A stretch of 64,000 bases of DNA from Aphrocallistes beatrix (taxonomy: Eukaryota > Porifera > Hexactinellida > Sceptrulophora > Aphrocallistidae). Positions 28,806 through 41,600 of the stretch are shown piece after piece. The stretch lies in NCBI GenBank assembly GCA_963281255.1, contig OY725504.1:558001-622000 (forward strand), in the 5' to 3' direction. The position numbers were made by a program, and so were the translations under genes. The notes beneath the pieces were generated by a model. It was not told where the DNA came from. It saw only the letters and a program-made list of their open reading frames with translations, and did not search any database. The first letter of the stretch is position 1, and each line of letters begins with the position of its first letter.

Positions 28806-31151
28806 ATGGGAGGATGCTGTGCAGTGGAAAGGAAGGAAACAATGGGAAAGAAGCTAGAACATGACCCAGCATTCGCAGGCCCGATCCGCTGGACCAAAAG
28901 GGTCCCAACGGACATAATTTGTATCGTCCTATTCTGCCTTTTCTGGGTTGGAATGGTGGTGGTCGGGTTTTATGGTTTAGTCGAAGGGCGACCCAACCGT
29001 CTCTTGCACCCAGTGGACTCCAAAGGACGCTTGTGTGGCGTGGATAGTGAAGTTGTCGATAAACCGTTTTTATTCTTCTTCGATCTAACTGCATGCGCGA
29101 ACATCTACCGTACTGTCGTGCAGAATTTCTCAATCGACACTTCAAACCTGTTTTCTTGTCCGACGCCGCAGGTTTGTGTGGCAGAGTGTCCTAATGCGAC
29201 TGAAGTAGGAATAACCAATAGGCCCATATGTGTGGACGGAGTAGACACGACTCAGTTCTCTAACATTGACCTTTCGAACGGAATCCCTAACATCAACATC
29301 GTTCCTGAAGCGGCGAACTTGCTCGGCGAGATAGTCAACGGACGCTGTGCGCCTTACTACGTCCTCAGTACTCCGATAGCTGACAGGTGCATTCCAACGT
29401 TCGTATCCGTGACAACTGCAACTGGCACCTTTCTCAACTTCAGTTCGAACGTAGCGGACTACCAACTGGACAGCACGATTTCTATCCAGGACGTGCAGGA
29501 TGGAACCTTGGCCATTGCGCTTATCGTCAACTTCAGACAGTTACTGATCGACATCTACCGAGATCTGGCTATCGTGTGGCCGTATTTGCTAGGGGGTTTG
29601 TTCCTCGCCGCATTGGTCCCCTTCCTCTACATTTTCCTGATGCGCTGGTTAGCCCCCATTGTCGTCATATTCGGGATCATAACCACCTATTTGGTGCTAG
29701 CGGGTATCACCGGTTTCTCTTTCTACCAATTCTGGAGGTTTGAAACGAACGCTAATTCTACTAACGTCGTTTCAAACGTTTTCGACGCTGCATTCCTACA
29801 GTTGCTACCCTGGTGGCGGTACCAGCGAGAAACCTGGCTAGCAGTTGGCATCATATTCCTCGTAGTCCTGCTCGTCCTAACTCTGCTCCTCCTCTTCCTC
29901 ATCCCTCGGATCATCCTGGCCATTAAGATCATCATCCAAGCATCCAAGGCGGTGAGTAGTCTTTGGTCTTCGCTCTTCTACCCCTTCCTGACGTGGTTCC
30001 TCCTGGGAGTGGTGGCCATCTACTACGTTCTAATCGCCGTGTTCCTAGCTACCGCGACGGAGAAACAATTCTCAATCGTAACCAATGACACCATTCCTGT
30101 AGCGGCGAGAACTTTTACAAACGCAGCTGGACAGACGTTTACCTATGAGAATGGGTCACTCTGCGATAGCAACGAGTTCATAGCACTGCATGGGAACACG
30201 AATACGAGCGACACGATACTGGTCACCTTTTTCGACGCTACGAATAACAAGAACGTGTCCGCTACAATCAGCTGTGCGTTCCTCCAGTTCTTCACCAGTA
30301 AGCTCCTCATCTTCGCGCAGTTCTACCATCTCTTCGGACTGTTCTGGACGGCCAACTACATCGTGGCGCTGGGCGAGTGCGCGCTGGCGGGGGGGTTCGC
30401 CGTATGGTACTGGGCGCCAGTGGTCAAAGGGAAAAGACGCGTGCCTTGGTTTCCGGTGCAGAAGTCCTCTCTTATCGCGTTTTTCTTCCACTCCGGGTCT
30501 CTGGCATTCGGCGCCCTAATCATAGCGATTATCCAGCTGATCAGAGCAATCCTCGCTTATGCACAGCGGCAACTGAAGAAGCACAAAGAACTGAAAGTGA
30601 TCCAGTACATCCTCTGTGCTCTCGGCTGTCTGTTCTGTATCTTAGAGAAAGTCCTACGCTACATCAACAGAATGGCGTACATAGAGATCGCCATATATGG
30701 GTATGGGTTCTGTAGAGGAGCATACCATGCTGTAACGTTGCTTGTGAGGAACGTGGTTCGAGCAGCTGTGAAGGACAGAGTGGCACACTTCATTCTGTTC
30801 CTAGGCAAACTCGCCTGTGTCGGTATCGTGACTATCATTAGCTACCTCTTCTTCGGTGAGTACAACAGTCTAGGATCAGCTCTCTGGGGAAGGCCACTCA
30901 ACTACTATTTGGTCCCAATCATAATCATAGTGTTCGCTACCTACCTCATCTCCTCCGGTTTCCTCAACACGTACGGAATGGCCATTGATACGCTGTTCAT
31001 CTGTGTGCTAGAAGATATGGAGCGAAACGATGGGTCTGCTGGTAAGGAAAATCGGTTCGATTCTAAACTGAAAAACGCGTACATCGGCGATAAGAAGGAA
31101 GAGAAAGAAGGAGAAGTTCACGAATCTCCTACAGCCAAGAAGAAAGACTAA
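28806..31151 (+). CDS. SLC44A: Choline-transporter-like protein (SLC44/CTL family)
   Basis: An intronless ORF of 781 residues; family members are about 650-720. After a short cytosolic N-terminus (DPAFAGPIRW, then TDIICIVLF) comes TM1, then a large extracellular loop with several N-x-S/T sites and paired cysteines (CPTPQVCVAECPN, as in SLC44A2/4), then a block of further membrane helices, and a cytosolic tail. Family signatures are SLAFGALIIAIIQLIRAIL, YIEIAIYGYGFC and the near-invariant LEDMERNDGSA close to the C-terminus. SLC44 proteins move choline or ethanolamine across plasma or mitochondrial membranes; SLC44A2 and A4 have additional substrates. The N-terminus MGGCCAVE offers Gly2 plus Cys4/Cys5, a possible lipidation site; M13 is an alternative start. 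The gene has GC-richer codons than its AT-rich surroundings. Confidence 0.95.
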   Translation: MGGCCAVERKETMGKKLEHDPAFAGPIRWTKRVPTDIICIVLFCLFWVGMVVVGFYGLVEGRPNRLLHPVDSKGRLCGVDSEVVDKPFLFFFDLTACANIYRTVVQNFSIDTSNLFSCPTPQVCVAECPNATEVGITNRPICVDGVDTTQFSNIDLSNGIPNINIVPEAANLLGEIVNGRCAPYYVLSTPIADRCIPTFVSVTTATGTFLNFSSNVADYQLDSTISIQDVQDGTLAIALIVNFRQLLIDIYRDLAIVWPYLLGGLFLAALVPFLYIFLMRWLAPIVVIFGIITTYLVLAGITGFSFYQFWRFETNANSTNVVSNVFDAAFLQLLPWWRYQRETWLAVGIIFLVVLLVLTLLLLFLIPRIILAIKIIIQASKAVSSLWSSLFYPFLTWFLLGVVAIYYVLIAVFLATATEKQFSIVTNDTIPVAARTFTNAAGQTFTYENGSLCDSNEFIALHGNTNTSDTILVTFFDATNNKNVSATISCAFLQFFTSKLLIFAQFYHLFGLFWTANYIVALGECALAGGFAVWYWAPVVKGKRRVPWFPVQKSSLIAFFFHSGSLAFGALIIAIIQLIRAILAYAQRQLKKHKELKVIQYILCALGCLFCILEKVLRYINRMAYIEIAIYGYGFCRGAYHAVTLLVRNVVRAAVKDRVAHFILFLGKLACVGIVTIISYLFFGEYNSLGSALWGRPLNYYLVPIIIIVFATYLISSGFLNTYGMAIDTLFICVLEDMERNDGSAGKENRFDSKLKNAYIGDKKEEKEGEVHESPTAKKKD

Positions 31152-31292
31152 CATTCTCCTGTCTGACCTATCATAACAAGCCTCTTTGCTTTTATCATTA
31201 ACATTTATCGTGTTTGTGTTTTAGTTGTATGGTGTTATTAATTCTGTTTTGAGGTGACACTTTATCAAACTATATATAATATTTGCTTCATT

Positions 31293-31659
31293 ATTTACAT
31301 CAGTGCTTCTCAACCTTTTTAGTGGCACAGAAATTGTAAACGCTTTGAGGAACCCTCCTTCCTATTTATTGAATATATAATAGTACAAATTGCACTAACA
31401 TATAACTAAAGAATACAAAATCTAATTAGTTAGTGTCAGTTTGTCGCTGTTTCCTCTTAGTTATGAGATCAAAGCCTGGACTATTTTTGAACCAGCTTAC
31501 GTTTAGTCCAAGGTGCTCTAATTTTTCTGTCAGAATAACTAATAGAAACTAAGCAAACTGGAATCTTTCTGAGTCATGTAACCCCTATGGAACCCCCGAG
31601 TTTCAGGGAACCCTAGAATCACTTTGGAAGAACCCCGGTTGAGAAGCAATGATTTACAC
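31293..31659. mobile_element. hAT-like non-autonomous element, 351 bp
   Basis: The element spans 31301-31651 with ends CAGTGCTTCTCAACC and GGTTGAGAAGCAATG, flanked by ATTTACAT and ATTTACAC (7 of 8 match). It lies 150 bp after the SLC44 stop codon. No coding potential seen. Confidence 0.88.
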
Positions 31660-32613
31660 AACAGTGCAACCTCGATTTCTACACTAAATAGAAAACAGGC
31701 AGGGTTAGTGGCTATGGAAGCAAGAGAGGTGTTTTAAAACATTTTTAAAAGGGGCGTTTTGAATAGAGTAAGATTTCGAGAAGAGTATTTGTCTCATTGC
31801 AATGGATACAAACAATTTTAATAATGGAGTACTTTGAGAAGAAAATTGTGGCACTCTATTCAAAAGATGTGGTTCAAAGATTAATAATGGTTGTGGCACT
31901 TAATTAATCGCTTGTCTGAGTAACACAGCTTCTTCATTATTTCGTCCCACTCAATTGCGTCAATGAGATTGTGCTTATCGTGAAATATTAATTACCTGAC
32001 TATCCACATAGTATTGCTTAATCGAAAAACTAATTGATTCAAATATACAGGAGCTAAAAGATTTATACTGGTTTGTGAGTGTGTCGCCCCCCCAGATATT
32101 ATGGATTTTTGACAAAACTTTCCGCCTATAATAGGAATATAGTATAACTTTCTTCCGATATGCTTAGCTCTTTTCATTGTAAGAAATCATTGAGGGACCC
32201 ACCTATTTTAAGTAAAATTATTGGAAAATCCTGCTGAAATGCAACTTATTTCTAACTTAAATATATTCATTTTAAGAATATTGCACTTAGTAACTCAGTG
32301 TATAGTTGTTAGTCAGATAGTATAGCTTCTAAACTAAACATTACTCAAATCACAATTCTGTATTTCAAGCAGGATTTTCTATCCCTGGACAACTGTTGAA
32401 ATATCTGATCTCCTTTGCACTGATATTGTAGTAGAACAATTCACAATTGTATTTACATTAACCTAGTTCAGTGTTACAATCGCAAGACCAAATAAAGCAA
32501 ACAAATACAAATTCCTAATAGAACAACAGATCTAATAATAAACCAACAAAATACATTATACACACAGTCGAAATCTTCCATCTCTCTCAAACCAACAACA
32601 CTGCCAGGCCTAG
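31660..32613. other. intergenic sequence between convergent SLC44 and HERC1
   Basis: About 950 bases of AT-rich DNA separating two convergent genes, presumably including the HERC1 3' UTR at its right side. No repeat or gene recognised; short minus ORFs at 31705-31899 and 31992-32177 have no features. Confidence 0.4.
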
Positions 32614-35600
32614 CTAGTAGGAATCATCTGAATCTGAGTAAGTTCCATCTTCTGTGTTTCTAGGAAGCATGTATCCGTCCGTGTCGATGGAACGGCAGTT
32701 GTTGATCGCGTATCGGAGTCTGGAAGCGAGGATATCTTGGGTTGGGTAGTCCGGGAGTTTGAGTTGGAAGAAACAGGTTTGAGCAGTGGGGAGGCCTTTG
32801 TTCTATAAACATACAAAGATGAACATTAACAATGCACAGCCAAAAACAATTCGTTTTAATTAATCAGAAATTTGTTATAACTGAGTTGTTTATTTTAAGA
32901 ATAAGGTGAACATTCCATAAAGCATTGAGGCTAGAAACGAACACATCACTATGTACAGTCAGGGTCGCTTATTGTGAACCACCAGGGGACCTAAAAATCT
33001 GTTCATAATAGAGATACTTCATATTAAGCGAACTTGATTCAATACAAATCCTATCTAAAAAATGAAATTGGGACGAGGAGGTTAGTTCATAATAAACGAA
33101 TGTTCATATTAAGCGACCACCCTGACTGTATGTTACTATCATCATCCTAATTGTGGGGGTCACCATCGGTTTTCTCGATGAGACGAGAATATGATGCATT
33201 CCTGCTGTCTAATAGCGTGACTTAGATATTGCGTATTCTATCCACGATTATGATTCGCTGAGCTAACACTGATGAATAACTCATACTCATATTGTTTACT
33301 GTGGTTCAAGTAATCTGTCAAAAAAGTAAAAAAGTCGTCTCAACTTGTTTATGCGATTCTGAAACTGAAAACTGAGATATAATTACGCCATTGGGGAGTG
33401 TGATACATCAAAACAAACGAGTGTGAGGTATAAAAGTATAAAATCGAAGGAATGAGGGTGAGGTCGGATGGCGATGGAGTATTTGAGGATTTATTTGCTC
33501 GGAGACAGAAGCGTAGGAAAATCAGCACTTATTGTTAGGTATCTGACTCAGAAGTTCGTTGCAGATTGCAGTAAAGAAACAGGTGAGATCATTTTCTATT
33601 TATTCCTGCGACCTTTCTATGAGAAATTCCCGATCAATGCGAATACGTGCGAAATATGTGTCCGATACTGATTCTAATAAAAACTTTGCTACACAATTAT
33701 TTCTGTAGTTGTGTACGAGATTGAAGGGAAACTGAAGAATGGCAGGACTATCCATATGGAGATATGTGACATCGCAGAGAAAGACCTAAACTCAGTGAGT
33801 ATATCGGTTAGAATAGATTAAAGATTTCCGAGCTATAAAGTGGATTTTCTTTATATTACAGTCGACTCCGCTTAATGGGTCACATGGGTAAAAGGACATT
33901 TTGCCTGATTAAGCGGAGAACCCTATTAACCGAAAATATTTTGTATTAGCTTCTATGTGTGAGAGCTTTTCGGTCCTGCCAAAAGTGGCCCGATTAAGCG
34001 GTTGACCCGATTAAACAGTGACCCGATTAAGCGGAGACTGTATTTCTATTGAATATTTTCCTAAAGAATCCATCTTATAACAGGAATTTGAAGTAAATTT
34101 TTGCCTGGAATGGACATTTATTAAAATCATTCATCAAGTTCTATAGCTATCAAACCATCTTTGGTCCCTTGTTCTCCTTGTTGGTTGGTCAGGGAGCCAA
34201 TCAATACCACTCACACCCACTCTTCACACCTGTAGATCTCCATAGAAGCTAACTACTCAGGAGTGACAGTGTTTGCGCTCGTTTTCTCGATCGCAGATCG
34301 CCTCACTTTCGACCACTTGAAATCCCTGCTCCAAGCCACAAAACAGGCGCGGAAATGTCTTGGCGCCAGAATGGCAGTTATCGGGTGCAAACTAGACTTG
34401 GAGTGCATCCGGGAAGTTAACCAATCAACTGGTGCGCTGCTGGCCAAGAGTTTAGCCACCAGTTACCACGAGTGTTCCGCGCGTAATGGAGAGGGAGCGT
34501 TCGCGGCATTTGATAGGTTAGTTGGGTTCCAAACTTGAACCATTAATTAGACTCAGATATTAGTACGGAAGGAAGGACGGTATTTCTGTGTGTGAATGCG
34601 GTTCACAATATGCGATCACTGAATTAGATATTTTTTAAAATGTGACCTGATTTGACTTGATACCAAACCAGTTTAGTTAAATAAAAGGATGGGACATGGT
34701 TACGAGATCGTTTTGGAAAAATGTATACTTCGAGTTTGCAATTCTTCGATCGATTGAACGAAGTCGTTATATCAACAATTCACATTGGCACACATGCCAA
34801 CTTGAGCCATGATAAAATCGGGACAGTTGGCATGTATTCATTAGCATTGGAAGTTATTTAAAGCAGTGAACTATCTATGTCAAACTGATTGTATAGGATC
34901 AGGTTTTTTTAAGGATTTGCTCAGAGGACCCTGCAAAAGATTAGAGGTCCCTTACCTGGAATACTACATTTTATGATATTCAGTACATTACGAATGTTAA
35001 GAAATTAGAGGTCCCTGAAGAGAAATTAGAGGTCCTTTTGGGCCCTCTAATTTAGCTTAAAAAAACACTGTATAGGATTATCAACGATGAGATTCTGGAG
35101 AAGAAGAGTGAGCAGTTCGCTACTCCCTGTCTAGAGAGGAAGTTCGCTCGTAGCAGCATGAGGAGAGCTGTGAAGAGAGCTAGGAATTGGATCAAGAGTA
35201 GATCTGAGCTACAGGACAACTAACTCAGCAGCGATGGAATTCTTACTTAGCTACGCCGAAATATCTTTGAATTGTGCCGATCTATTGTTTAGTAAACAAA
35301 AACATTTTTACGGAGTATTGTTCAGTAAACTTTATGATCATATCCATGGTTGATGGTTCTAATGTTTGCAAGGATTTTCTTAAATTAATACTTAATATAA
35401 GCGATGATCAGTCTATATTTCCGTGGATATTATACAGGAAGTTATTATATTTACACCTAAGGAGGAGGTGTAAAATTACTAATTTCTGTAAATGCTAAAT
35501 ATCCTAAATTCTATCCACCATAAGGCTACATTTGTGTGAGTAGTAAACTATATTACAGGGCCTTTTGTTGGGCGAAGTTTCATCATATCCAAATTGGGAC

Positions 35601-38600
35601 TGGGCAATTGATTGTAGAGATTGTGATCAATTTCAGGTTAGTGGCTCAAAATGTTATATCTCAACCTAAGTTGACTAATTCATTGAAATATGATGAAGAA
35701 TTATGAATTATTCAATTAATGTATTATTCAAAATCTCAAACATTAGTGCAGATTCTATTCCCAAAAGTGGTTAAAAGGTTGCTCATGTTATATACCTCTA
35801 ACATTGCTCAGTCACTAATAGTTTTCATTATTTTAGTTTCAAATTTTGAGTAATTCATTGATAATTCATGAATTAGTCAACTTAATAATAATAGCATGAG
35901 TTAACTGTTGGGATACACACAGGGTTTCATCCAGCTTTCCAAAGTCATACGCCTAAATGGACGTCACCATTTTTCGACGCGCCTAGACTCATTTTTATAT
36001 ATGTTTTATGCAACGCACCTAAGTTGGCGTATGCCGCGCGCCTAAATGATACGCCTAATTATGATCCATGGGATCAAATACGCGCCTCTAGGCGCGCCCA
36101 GTACGCCTGGATGAAAGCATGGGTGCACATAAAGTTCAAAAACAGTCTGGGGGGTACGTTTGGAGAATGTTTGAAGAGCACTGCTTTAGAGAATATAACA
36201 TTAAACTCACTTTCATGGTCTTAACGATGAGCAGTCTCTGTGTCACATCCTGCACCTTGGACGGCAGTCTGCTACGTCCGGATGTGAACCTTAGAAAGAG
36301 GATCTTCTCATCGTTAGTGAAATTCTCGAGTGAGTCCCACAGCCAATGAATGAGAGTGTCACCAGCACTGCAATCTCTATATTTAGCGACTTTCTTCAAG
36401 ATCTGGATATCCAGCTCCTTTTCCCCGCACACCGCCACCTCAAGCTGTCCGCCTGTCGTCAGGCCTAGCAGCGGAACCGGGATGATCAGCCCCATGCCCT
36501 CTCTGACAGCTAGGGCCTACAGGAGGGATTTATGAAAGAATTGAATCAGTGAGAAATACCATCAACAGACAGACATGAATAAGTACTGTGGTGATTGATT
36601 GGTTGTTGCATAATGCTCGGAGAATTCCATAGCTTACGATCATAAAATGTGGGTTGGAATATTCATATAAATTATGCAGAACAACAGATTGAGCAGAAAA
36701 TCCACGAACATTTCATCGTAGTCTATTAATATAATTAAACAATCATCCTTGATGGATTTGGGAAGAACTTTGTCGTTTCCTGGCCATACATGCCAACCTG
36801 AGCATACATGCCAACCTAAACTTAACCTGAGTCATGATAAAAACGGGACGCAGCGTTGAATTTCGCGGGATATGATGGGGAAATTTCATGTAAAAGCGGG
36901 ACACTCGAGACAATTAGCTCAATAGAAGAGTGAAAAAGCGGGCGTCCCGCCAAAAACGGGACAATTGGCAAGTATGCCTGGACAAGCTGGGTTTGCAGAA
37001 GGAATTCTAGATACGCCAACCAAGTGGAAGAAAACTCCACTTACAATCCTGAACCACATCTCCGCCATTAATTCAACATTGAGATAATGAAATGAGTTAT
37101 TGGTACATACGAACCTGTCTATCTAACTCATGCAGACGGAATTGAATAGACTTGTCAACATATTCCTTCCTGTTCGAGTAAGTGAGTGGGATATTGGAGC
37201 CGCCCGTCATCACAGCAGTCAGCTGTCCAGCCATGTTGTATGCCTCAAACGAGGAGATCGGAATCATCTAGAAGAAAGTTATTTATAGTATACATCCATC
37301 TCGATTGTAATTTATAATAAAGGACCGTTCAAGCGTTACGTAACGCAAAATTCTCTGATTTTAGACACCCCCTCTCCCTATGTCACGCTTTTTGACCATC
37401 TTGTAATACAACAATGGCTGTCACTACCCCGTACCCCCTTGGAAGCGTTCGTACTTCGTAACATTCGAATTGGCTCCTAAAATGTTCGGACAGGACTGTT
37501 CGTTACGTCTCGCTTACCTCAGAGAAAGTCTCAGCCGTAACGTCCTTACTCAAGTGTCTGATCCCTCGCATTGCTTGCATGAATGCAACGTCCACTTCTT
37601 CCAAGTCATCCATGGTTATTTCTATGCCGGCCACTAACTTCCAGGCGAGAGGAGCTAGATGCAGTGCGAGAGGTTTCTTCGTGCGAATCGCGACCCCGAA
37701 CAGAACTCCAATGAACCGAAAAAACTCCCAATCCTTTTTGCTAGTACAGCCTGGATTGAGTACGAACCTAACCGAGATAATATTTGATAAATTTAGAAGT
37801 AAAGTGCGAGATATTTTTTGATTAAACATCTTTAAAAAATTGTTCTATTTTAAGATATATGAACAATTGGTGCCAGCTGTATTTTGAGATGTTTCGGTAC
37901 ACTACAGATCTGAGAATGGGTGAGATGTCTCATGGGTTTATCTAGAACTTTCCAGTCCGGCACTTTTTCGAAGGTGATAAAAGTTATTTAGTACCCAAAC
38001 AGGAGTACTATATCTTGTAATTCCAGGGGTGGTAGCAACCCGGTACCAAAATAGAATCACCCTTCAAGCACCTTGTCTCCTCGGACGATACCAGACTTAC
38101 CTATAAGTGCTACCGAGCACCTAGATAAACCCCCTTGTACTCATATGAGACTGTATATTTTGATCAGAAAATATGTATGTAGAATTTTAATCAGAAAACC
38201 AATGCAAAATTTTGATCAGAAATGTAGACTTCAATATTAATTAAAACAAATTCGACATTGGTTTTCTGATCAAAATTCTACCTATTTTCTGATAACAGTA
38301 TAGTCTCCTCAGGTGTTACCTATCGTTATTGTATCCACATCTGTTGCGGGCATTCGGTGTGGGGATGAGGTAAGGGAGAGTCCCATCTTCCAACTCAATG
38401 CACATGAGCGCAATGGTTTCATCAAACACTCCACCCGCGTCATCTGCTCCTTCTCCTATCAGCGTCACCTGGAAGCAAATCAATATAATTTCCTGAGTAA
38501 CGACATGTTGCTAACCTCTGCAAGGAAAAGGCGGGACATGGAGGTATTTAGTGGGACATAGTTATTTGTATCAGTCCTATACACTGAAATGCGGAATAAT

Positions 38601-41600
38601 TCCACTTTTTGTTTTCGCGGGATATTACTTTCAACATACAGTTGACTCCGCTTAATAGGGTCACATCGGTCAGAGGACATTTTGACCCGATTAAGCGGAG
38701 AACCCTATTAACCGAAATTATTTTGTATTAGCTTCTATGTGTGAGAGCTATTCCGGTCCTGCCAAAAGTGGCCCGATTAAGCGGAGTCGACTGTATGTCC
38801 GAAAAACGGGACAGTTGACAAGTATGTAACAGGTATAGCGGATTCGTTTTACAATTAATCTCTTCACTATCCATTACTGAGGGGTAACATTGATAATTGC
38901 ATCATCAGATGGCCGTGGGAACCACTGTCGTTATGCTAATTAGAAGTGTTGCGGATCATCCATCTTATCGTGCATAGAACTAACATAGTTGAAGAAAAGT
39001 AGTAAGGATCTATTCATTTGAAATTTATTTAATATCAATTTAGGTCCGCTTGACACCTATTTACTTGGTGGCGAGGAGTGGCAGAAAGTGGCACAGGTTG
39101 ATAAATATCGACCTTAGTAACGAATAAATCAATACTAAGCTCCTAAACTGAGCAATTCTAGTGATAGTATGAGTGTTGATGGTTCTAGCAACATTGTCCG
39201 TGATTTGTAGCAATAATTATATAGAATCGTGACTGGGAGATTAAAAGTTGGTTGTTCTGTTGTTTGATTTTAAAATGCAAACAAAAATTATTGTTCTTTA
39301 ATCAAGAATAAACGCAAACGAAATAAATATTTTGGTTATTATGGAGACTTATTTCAATTATTTATAGTACAAATTTTATACTTTGAAACTGTAATAAGAA
39401 TATTCGTAGAAGTATTTTTTAAAATATATTAACATTTCTAATCGGTTGTGGTTTGTACACGAGTACAAGTTATCTTTCAAACGGAAACGAATAGAATACT
39501 CTACGTAGGGAATGACTCAAGTGTGGGGAATGACTTGACAAGTGTGACGAGTGTAATTCAGGGCTGAGGTGAGTTGAACAATTCCAGCTGTGGGAAGGGG
39601 CTGACGTTATCAAGGTATGCTTGTGATTATTTGTCGCGACTTGATTGGCTAATCAATGATGATAAGATGTACGAGAATAGAACGTTTTCTAAAAATAGGA
39701 TTGTTGTGCATGTCTCGAGTAATGACGAAAATAATTCAACGAATCAAAGTTCAGAGTACTTATGACTTGTTAGTGGATAAAATTGGAACAGAGTATTGCG
39801 ATGGAATGATTTATGACTTGACTGAAAGTTCTGGAACGAATAAATATATTTTGAGAGGTGATGATGAACGAAGTAGTACACACCATTGTGCTATACCGAA
39901 TTTTGATTTGTAAATTTGTTCCGACATAGTGAAATAACCAATTAAAAGGTAATACATTTGCAATGTTAGAATATTTAAGGATAGTTATATTTCATTATCG
40001 CTTTTAACGAGTTTCTCAATCTTAATGAAACATAAATATTGAAAACAAAGCGTCGGATTCTAAGAATGAAAAGTTCGGATTAGAGTGTGTACTGAATTGC
40101 TAACATTCAAGTCGATTGATTCCTCATTGCGCTATAACAACCATAGGTAAACCAGGAATGCATCTCTATAGATTCCCAAACCATAAATGCTAGCAATTTC
40201 GGAAATACTTGGGATCTAAGGAATTTGCAATCATAACATTATTACTTTCCTTTTTTGCTTGGTTTCCAAATCAAGTATTTAGTGGGGTTCATTCGTGGAA
40301 GTTACGATTTCGTTGAAACCCTCTGTTGTGTGGCAAATCAGATGCTTTGAATATTTCCAGTCTCTCTTGTAACTGAATAAATTATAGCAACAGGTATAGT
40401 ATAATGGAATGTAAATATGTTTCTATCTAAATAGAGATGATCAAATCGAATATTATGATCATTTTTTGTACGAGCATATTTGGCACAGGAAGTAACTATT
40501 AAGAATGTAGAATTCAAACTCGGATAACAAATGCAATTTCACCATTAGTATTGCCTAGTGAAATTTAGCATTGTCATCTCCATAAAACTATTTAATTATA
40601 ATTCTGTTGAGAAAATTGATTTAACTAAAATTTGCATTTTGAATTACATTAAATTCGTTTTTAATTAAAGCTGTGCGGTCCGCAGAGTCGCCCTGCGGGC
40701 GCCTGGGGATATCAACTACACGTCGCTTTTGGTTCTCTACAAGGATCGCTGAATTGTCATTTGTCTATGGTTACAATACTGAAATCAGAACTGTAGCAGA
40801 AAAATTAGGTTAATGATAAATTGAATTTAAAACGTGTTATGTACTATCATCAATTATTTTGATCAAAATGGCTGTATTCAATCATTTAAATGAAATTAAA
40901 TCTCATGAATAGCATTCTAAAAGCCTGATAACTGATTGGTTCTCACATGAACCAATGAATTTCAATCACAAATATTCCTTTAGATTGTATGCACTACCTA
41001 TCTCGGCGAGGTGTGAAGATTTCGCTCAGATCTACGAACTCCCTTGCAGACTCATATGATTTACCTGTGTACCAAATTTCATATTTCTAGCACCTCCCAG
41101 TTCCTCAATCAACTTGCACAAACAAAAACAACTCGAGTTTTAATATATAAGATTATGCAGCATTTTCCCCAAGAAACATCCTCCCCTAAAGTTTCCGTTG
41201 TATTTATAATGTTTCTTCTGCAATTTTGTCCACAAACCATTTAAAAAACAATTAAAACTCTTGAACATAATGGCGGAATCGAATTATGGTTGTTTATTCC
41301 GGGCAGCATAATTACTCTACAGACAATCTAGAGATGCAATGCAAAGATTAAAACTCGATGTGTTGCCTTAGGGCTTACTTAAATTTTTGGTGGTAAAACA
41401 CATAATGTGGCAAGTTGATTAGATAAATTATTTATTTTAATAGTTTGACGTCAGTTTGATTTGCGAGGCTATTGAATTCTTGTAGCTTTAGCAACTAATA
41501 ATGAGACATTCGTTCCTTTCGAATTGATCTAATTCTCCCTTTTTCCATTAATTTAAATGTAACAGGTTTAGAAGCAATTTAATTATTGATTAAAAATGTA

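Noticed and set aside
29142..30715. Several 70-120-residue ORFs within the SLC44 gene
   Set aside because: Shadow frames of a GC-richer coding region.
39574..39913. Overlapping plus-strand ORFs of 63 and 85 residues
   Set aside because: No recognisable family, no splice partners, AT-rich composition and two competing frames.
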